Source: Pseudobacteroides cellulosolvens ATCC 35603 = DSM 2933
Lineage (GTDB): Bacteria; Bacillota; Clostridia; Acetivibrionales; DSM-2933
Assembly: GCF_001262605.1 (NCBI RefSeq)
Contig: NZ_LGTC01000001.1
Coordinates: 868,001-932,000, forward strand
Length of the DNA stretch: 64,000 nucleotides
Reading direction: 5' to 3'
A program made the position numbers and the translations under genes. The notes below the pieces were generated by a model that was given only the letters and a program-made list of their open reading frames with translations, did no database searches and was not told the origin of the DNA. Below are positions 61,190 to 64,000 of this stretch, one piece after another. The number at the start of each line of letters is the position of its first letter. Within the stretch, counting starts at the first letter, position 1.

Positions 61190-63277
61190 ATGAGAAATTA
61201 TAAAAATTTAATTTTTGCAACACTTTTTCTTATAGTAATAATGTTGGCATCAAGTCAGGCAAGTGCTGCAATTCCTGATAAGGTAGATTGGTCAGGTAAG
61301 CAGACAAGTATCAAGAATCAGTATGACAGGCGAACATGTTTTGATTTTGCCATTATTGCAGCTTTAGAAGCCAGATACAATCGTGATTATAATATGACAC
61401 TTGATTTATCTGAACAGTATTTACACCACCTGATAAAATCCTCATGGCTTGATGTTATTCCGCCAAACTATACACCCAATTATTTGTACGAAAATCAGGT
61501 ATCATATTGGGGAGGAGGAAGCTCCGATTGTGTATCTTTCACAAGAGATTATGATATCTGTGCTGAAAATGATATAAATTACAACTCTACACTGGGAATA
61601 AACAGAGGTTATTTGGGTCAAAGTGAAATGGAATCCCTTAAAAATTATATAAATGCACGGACCAACAACGCATGCGGAGATTTTGCCTGGTTGCCTGACC
61701 CAAAGGATAACAAAGTAACTCAAGCTCAGGTAGATGCTTTTGAATATTCCCCATACTACATTCCCACAAGTGCAAGGACTGGAGCGATTTATGGTGTGGA
61801 AAGCTTTGCAAGGCTCAATTCTCCAAATGTGAGTGCAAATATTGAACAGGTTATAGCAAATGGATATGATGTTATTCTTGATTTCAATACAAACTGGTAT
61901 AGGGATCGGTACGGAGTATACCAATATTCAGGTACTAGCGGAGGGGAAAGTCACTGTGTTCTTGTTGTTGGATATGACAGGCCAAACAGAATATTTATTG
62001 TCAAAAACTCATGGGGTGAAAGTTCCATGATCCGTGTTAAATATGATGTTTTCGAAAAAAACGCAACGGGTGCACACTACATAACAAAAGTTAAAGCTCC
62101 TGTATCGTACAGCAATCAGAAAAGCAGACTTTTAGGTGTGTTTAACCTTAACAATGACAGTTTAAGGGGTAAACTTGTTATCCGCAGGTTACCTAATTAT
62201 TCAAATGTACCAGCCAGATTGGGCCACTTTATTGATGCAAATGGGAATTATAAGGCAATAAACGGATATTTTTCAACTGAGACAAAGGGTATTACATTTT
62301 CGATTGCAGACAGCAGGTATACAGAACCGGGAATCATGACAGGCAAGTATTTTTATACGGATGATTATTCATGGAACACTATTCATGCAGCTCCTGACTT
62401 TATTGTAAGAGATTCTTCAGGAAAAATGATACTTTATCCTTTTCATAATGGAACATTTTACGGCAATACACCAATACAGGTTGGTAATGATTGGAGTTTT
62501 ACACACTACCTTGTTGGTAATTGGACTGGTGACGGAACACATGATTTGATTGTAAGAAACAGTCTTGGAGAATTGTACCTGTATCCTTTCCGAAACAATA
62601 CCTTCTACGGAAATACTCCCATAAAGCTGGGAAGCGGCTTCAATTATACTGATTATTTGGTTGGCAATTGGACCGGTGATGGAACTGACGATCTTATTGT
62701 AAGAACGGCTTCAGGAGACTTATATCTTATAATTATTCGAAATAATTCCATTTCCGCAAGCCCAATAAAAGTAGGAAACGGTTTTATCAATATGACTGAT
62801 TACTTGGTTGGCAATTGGACCGGTGACGGAACTTCAGACTTGATAATAAGAAATGCTAATGGTGAATTGTATTTGTACCAGTTCCGAAACAATACTTTCT
62901 ATGGAAATGTTTCTGGAAAAGTTGGAGAAGGTTTCAATGGTGTAGTAAATTATTTGGTCGGTAACTGGACAAATGATGGTACTGATGATCTGATAGTAAG
63001 ATTTTCTTCAGGAGACCTGTGGCTTTATACCTTCAGAAACAATACATTTTATGGCAATTACTCTGCTAAGGTAGGCAATGAATTTAATAGTTTTACTGAT
63101 ATTTATGTTGGAAACTGGTTCTGTGACGGTACTTCCGATATTATAGCAAGAACCGGTTCCGGGGATATGATGCTTTACCAATTTAAAAACAATACACTTT
63201 ATGGAAATAATTCGTATAAGGTTGGAAACGATTTTAATTTTTCGAATTATCTTGTTGGAAATTGGTCAGGTAAATAA
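61190..63277 (+). CDS. Secreted papain-like (C1) cysteine protease with FG-GAP/VCBS-like repeats
   Basis: The ATG at 61190 is preferred over one 15 bp earlier that overlaps GGGAGG. The 695-residue protein has a signal peptide (1-27) and a C1 peptidase domain at about 30-310. Gln44 and catalytic Cys50 lie in IKNQYDRRTCFDFAII, His255 in GESHCVLVVGYD and Asn273 in VKNSWGES, so the triad is complete. There is no long propeptide. Six repeats of about 45 residues follow (YLVGNWTGDGTDDLIVR...LYLYPFRNNTFYGN), with Asp-rich loops as in calcium-binding FG-GAP/VCBS repeats. It probably degrades proteins outside the cell, and a terminator follows. Confidence 0.9.
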   Translation: MRNYKNLIFATLFLIVIMLASSQASAAIPDKVDWSGKQTSIKNQYDRRTCFDFAIIAALEARYNRDYNMTLDLSEQYLHHLIKSSWLDVIPPNYTPNYLYENQVSYWGGGSSDCVSFTRDYDICAENDINYNSTLGINRGYLGQSEMESLKNYINARTNNACGDFAWLPDPKDNKVTQAQVDAFEYSPYYIPTSARTGAIYGVESFARLNSPNVSANIEQVIANGYDVILDFNTNWYRDRYGVYQYSGTSGGESHCVLVVGYDRPNRIFIVKNSWGESSMIRVKYDVFEKNATGAHYITKVKAPVSYSNQKSRLLGVFNLNNDSLRGKLVIRRLPNYSNVPARLGHFIDANGNYKAINGYFSTETKGITFSIADSRYTEPGIMTGKYFYTDDYSWNTIHAAPDFIVRDSSGKMILYPFHNGTFYGNTPIQVGNDWSFTHYLVGNWTGDGTHDLIVRNSLGELYLYPFRNNTFYGNTPIKLGSGFNYTDYLVGNWTGDGTDDLIVRTASGDLYLIIIRNNSISASPIKVGNGFINMTDYLVGNWTGDGTSDLIIRNANGELYLYQFRNNTFYGNVSGKVGEGFNGVVNYLVGNWTNDGTDDLIVRFSSGDLWLYTFRNNTFYGNYSAKVGNEFNSFTDIYVGNWFCDGTSDIIARTGSGDMMLYQFKNNTLYGNNSYKVGNDFNFSNYLVGNWSGK

Positions 63278-63328
63278 TATCTTTCTCTCAACGAGCTACA
63301 AAATTTATCGTTGAACCAATAAAAAAAT

Positions 63329-63364
63329 AAACCCTCAAGTTAAAACTTGGAGGTTTATTTTTTT
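63329..63364. terminator. Terminator after the C1 protease gene
   Basis: AAACCTCCAAG-type arms (AAACCCTCAAGT and ACTTGGAGGTTT, one mismatch) with a 4-nt loop are followed by seven T residues. A run of seven A lies on the other side, so it may serve both convergent genes. Confidence 0.8.
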
Positions 63365-63365
63365 A

Positions 63366-63385
63366 TCTAGGAAATTATGGTGCAT
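63366..63385. repeat. 20-bp exact repeat of 613-632
   Basis: TCTAGGAAATTATGGTGCAT occurs here and at 613-632 without mismatch. Both copies lie just downstream of minus-strand genes. Confidence 0.5.
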
Positions 63386-63408
63386 TCAATACAAGGTAAA
63401 GATGTGAT

Positions 63409-64000
63409 CTAGAAATACCCTGTAAATAGAAGCCCTCCAATATTTGCAGGATTGCCATTCAACATGATGTACATGCCTCTATAACTCAAGTGCTTTTCAT
63501 ATACAATGACTTCTTCGGTACTTCCATCCTTAAACGTGAATTTAAACTCAATTACCTTGTTTTCAATTCTCTTATTCTTGCCAGGAGCCAATTTTTCTCT
63601 AGCAAAAGCATTCAGTACCCTTGCTGCCTTATATACCTGCTGGGGCTGATCACTCTGTTCGCCGTTAACCTCTACCTTTACTGCATTAAGAAGATAATTC
63701 AAACTGTTTTTATCAATGTTAGCCGTTACCGGAATTAATGTTTTCAAGTGTTGTATGAATTCTTTATTTACCTTTATAAATTTAATGGGCGGCCCTTCAC
63801 GTTTTAGACCATATGAAACTAGCTTTTCATCGGGAATTTGTATCATAAGTGTATCATCTCCGGTAACTATGAAGTTAAATTTGCAGAATGAAGACTTGTA
63901 ATATTTATAAGGCGGTTCAGTGTCTTCGTTCATATAGAAATCACCATTTCCGTCTAAAAACTGCAGTGTATAGAAGGGATATACAGCTTCCCTGAAAGTT
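63409..64000 (-). CDS. Unidentified protein, C-terminal part (runs off the window)
   Basis: The frame is open to the right edge (TFREAVYPFYTLQFLDGNGD then FYMNEDTEPP...), so the ATG at 63933 is internal. The visible 197 residues are soluble and alternate strands and short helices (FCKFNFIVTGDDTLMIQIPD, IEFKFTFKDGSTEEVIVYEK). No signal, membrane segment or dockerin is visible at this end. No family recognised. Confidence 0.65.
   Translation of the reverse strand, partial: TFREAVYPFYTLQFLDGNGDFYMNEDTEPPYKYYKSSFCKFNFIVTGDDTLMIQIPDEKLVSYGLKREGPPIKFIKVNKEFIQHLKTLIPVTANIDKNSLNYLLNAVKVEVNGEQSDQPQQVYKAARVLNAFAREKLAPGKNKRIENKVIEFKFTFKDGSTEEVIVYEKHLSYRGMYIMLNGNPANIGGLLFTGYF

Overview
The window is low-GC Firmicutes DNA that looks like a cellulolytic clostridium of the Acetivibrio/Ruminiclostridium (Clostridium thermocellum-like) group. 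The grounds are type I dockerin modules on at least three products, a family 9 endoglucanase with CBM3 and dockerin, several S-layer-homology (SLH) proteins with Thr/Pro linkers, AT-rich spacers and AGGAGG-type ribosome binding sites. This assignment rests on gene content only.

Layout. 1-4.7 kb: a SulP transporter, an excisionase-type HTH gene and ribonuclease J, between remnants of a helicase and an integrase. 4.9-11.6 kb: a giant surface protein (caspase-like/C25 protease, RCC1 repeats, three SLH domains), split by a one-base frameshift. 11.6-19 kb: a graveyard of mobile DNA. It holds two truncated group II introns with related RNA-like sequence next to each, an intron-maturase remnant, an IS91-type transposase remnant, a dispersed structured repeat, and small genes carrying stops or frameshifts. 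19-25.5 kb: DUF3267, OsmC, a malectin-SLH protein and a three-gene operon (A-B-C) on the minus strand. 25.5-29.5 kb: a SigB/SigF-like sigma factor and a TasA-like/SipW-like peptidase/DUF5305 operon. 29.8-38 kb: a hydrolase, a chemoreceptor, lipoproteins and several broken genes. 38-46.3 kb: two dockerin genes flanking a RiPP operon (PLYGI-repeat precursor, radical SAM/SPASM-TPR enzyme, C39 peptidase-ABC exporter). 47-51.6 kb: exopolysaccharide genes (Wzz-like, tyrosine kinase, PHP phosphatase, 4,6-dehydratase). 52-64 kb: an ANT(6)-like gene, lipoproteins, a BspA-type LRR-SLH protein, a second A-B-C operon and two secreted proteins.

How the genes may work together. The window is dominated by cell-surface functions: SLH-anchored proteins, cellulosomal enzymes, TasA-type fibre components and capsule. 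The most notable pattern is that A-B-C occurs twice, each time tail-to-tail with an SLH gene. A is an unrecognised protein, B has an anti-sigma-like zinc finger, and C has a Lon-type serine/lysine protease domain, one membrane segment, a Thr/Pro linker and a putative extracellular carbohydrate-binding-like domain. This suggests a transmembrane signalling module that resembles SigI/RsgI in layout but uses different domains. The second notable system is the PLYGI-repeat RiPP operon, whose precursor repeats the X-Y-G motif known from radical-SAM spliceases.
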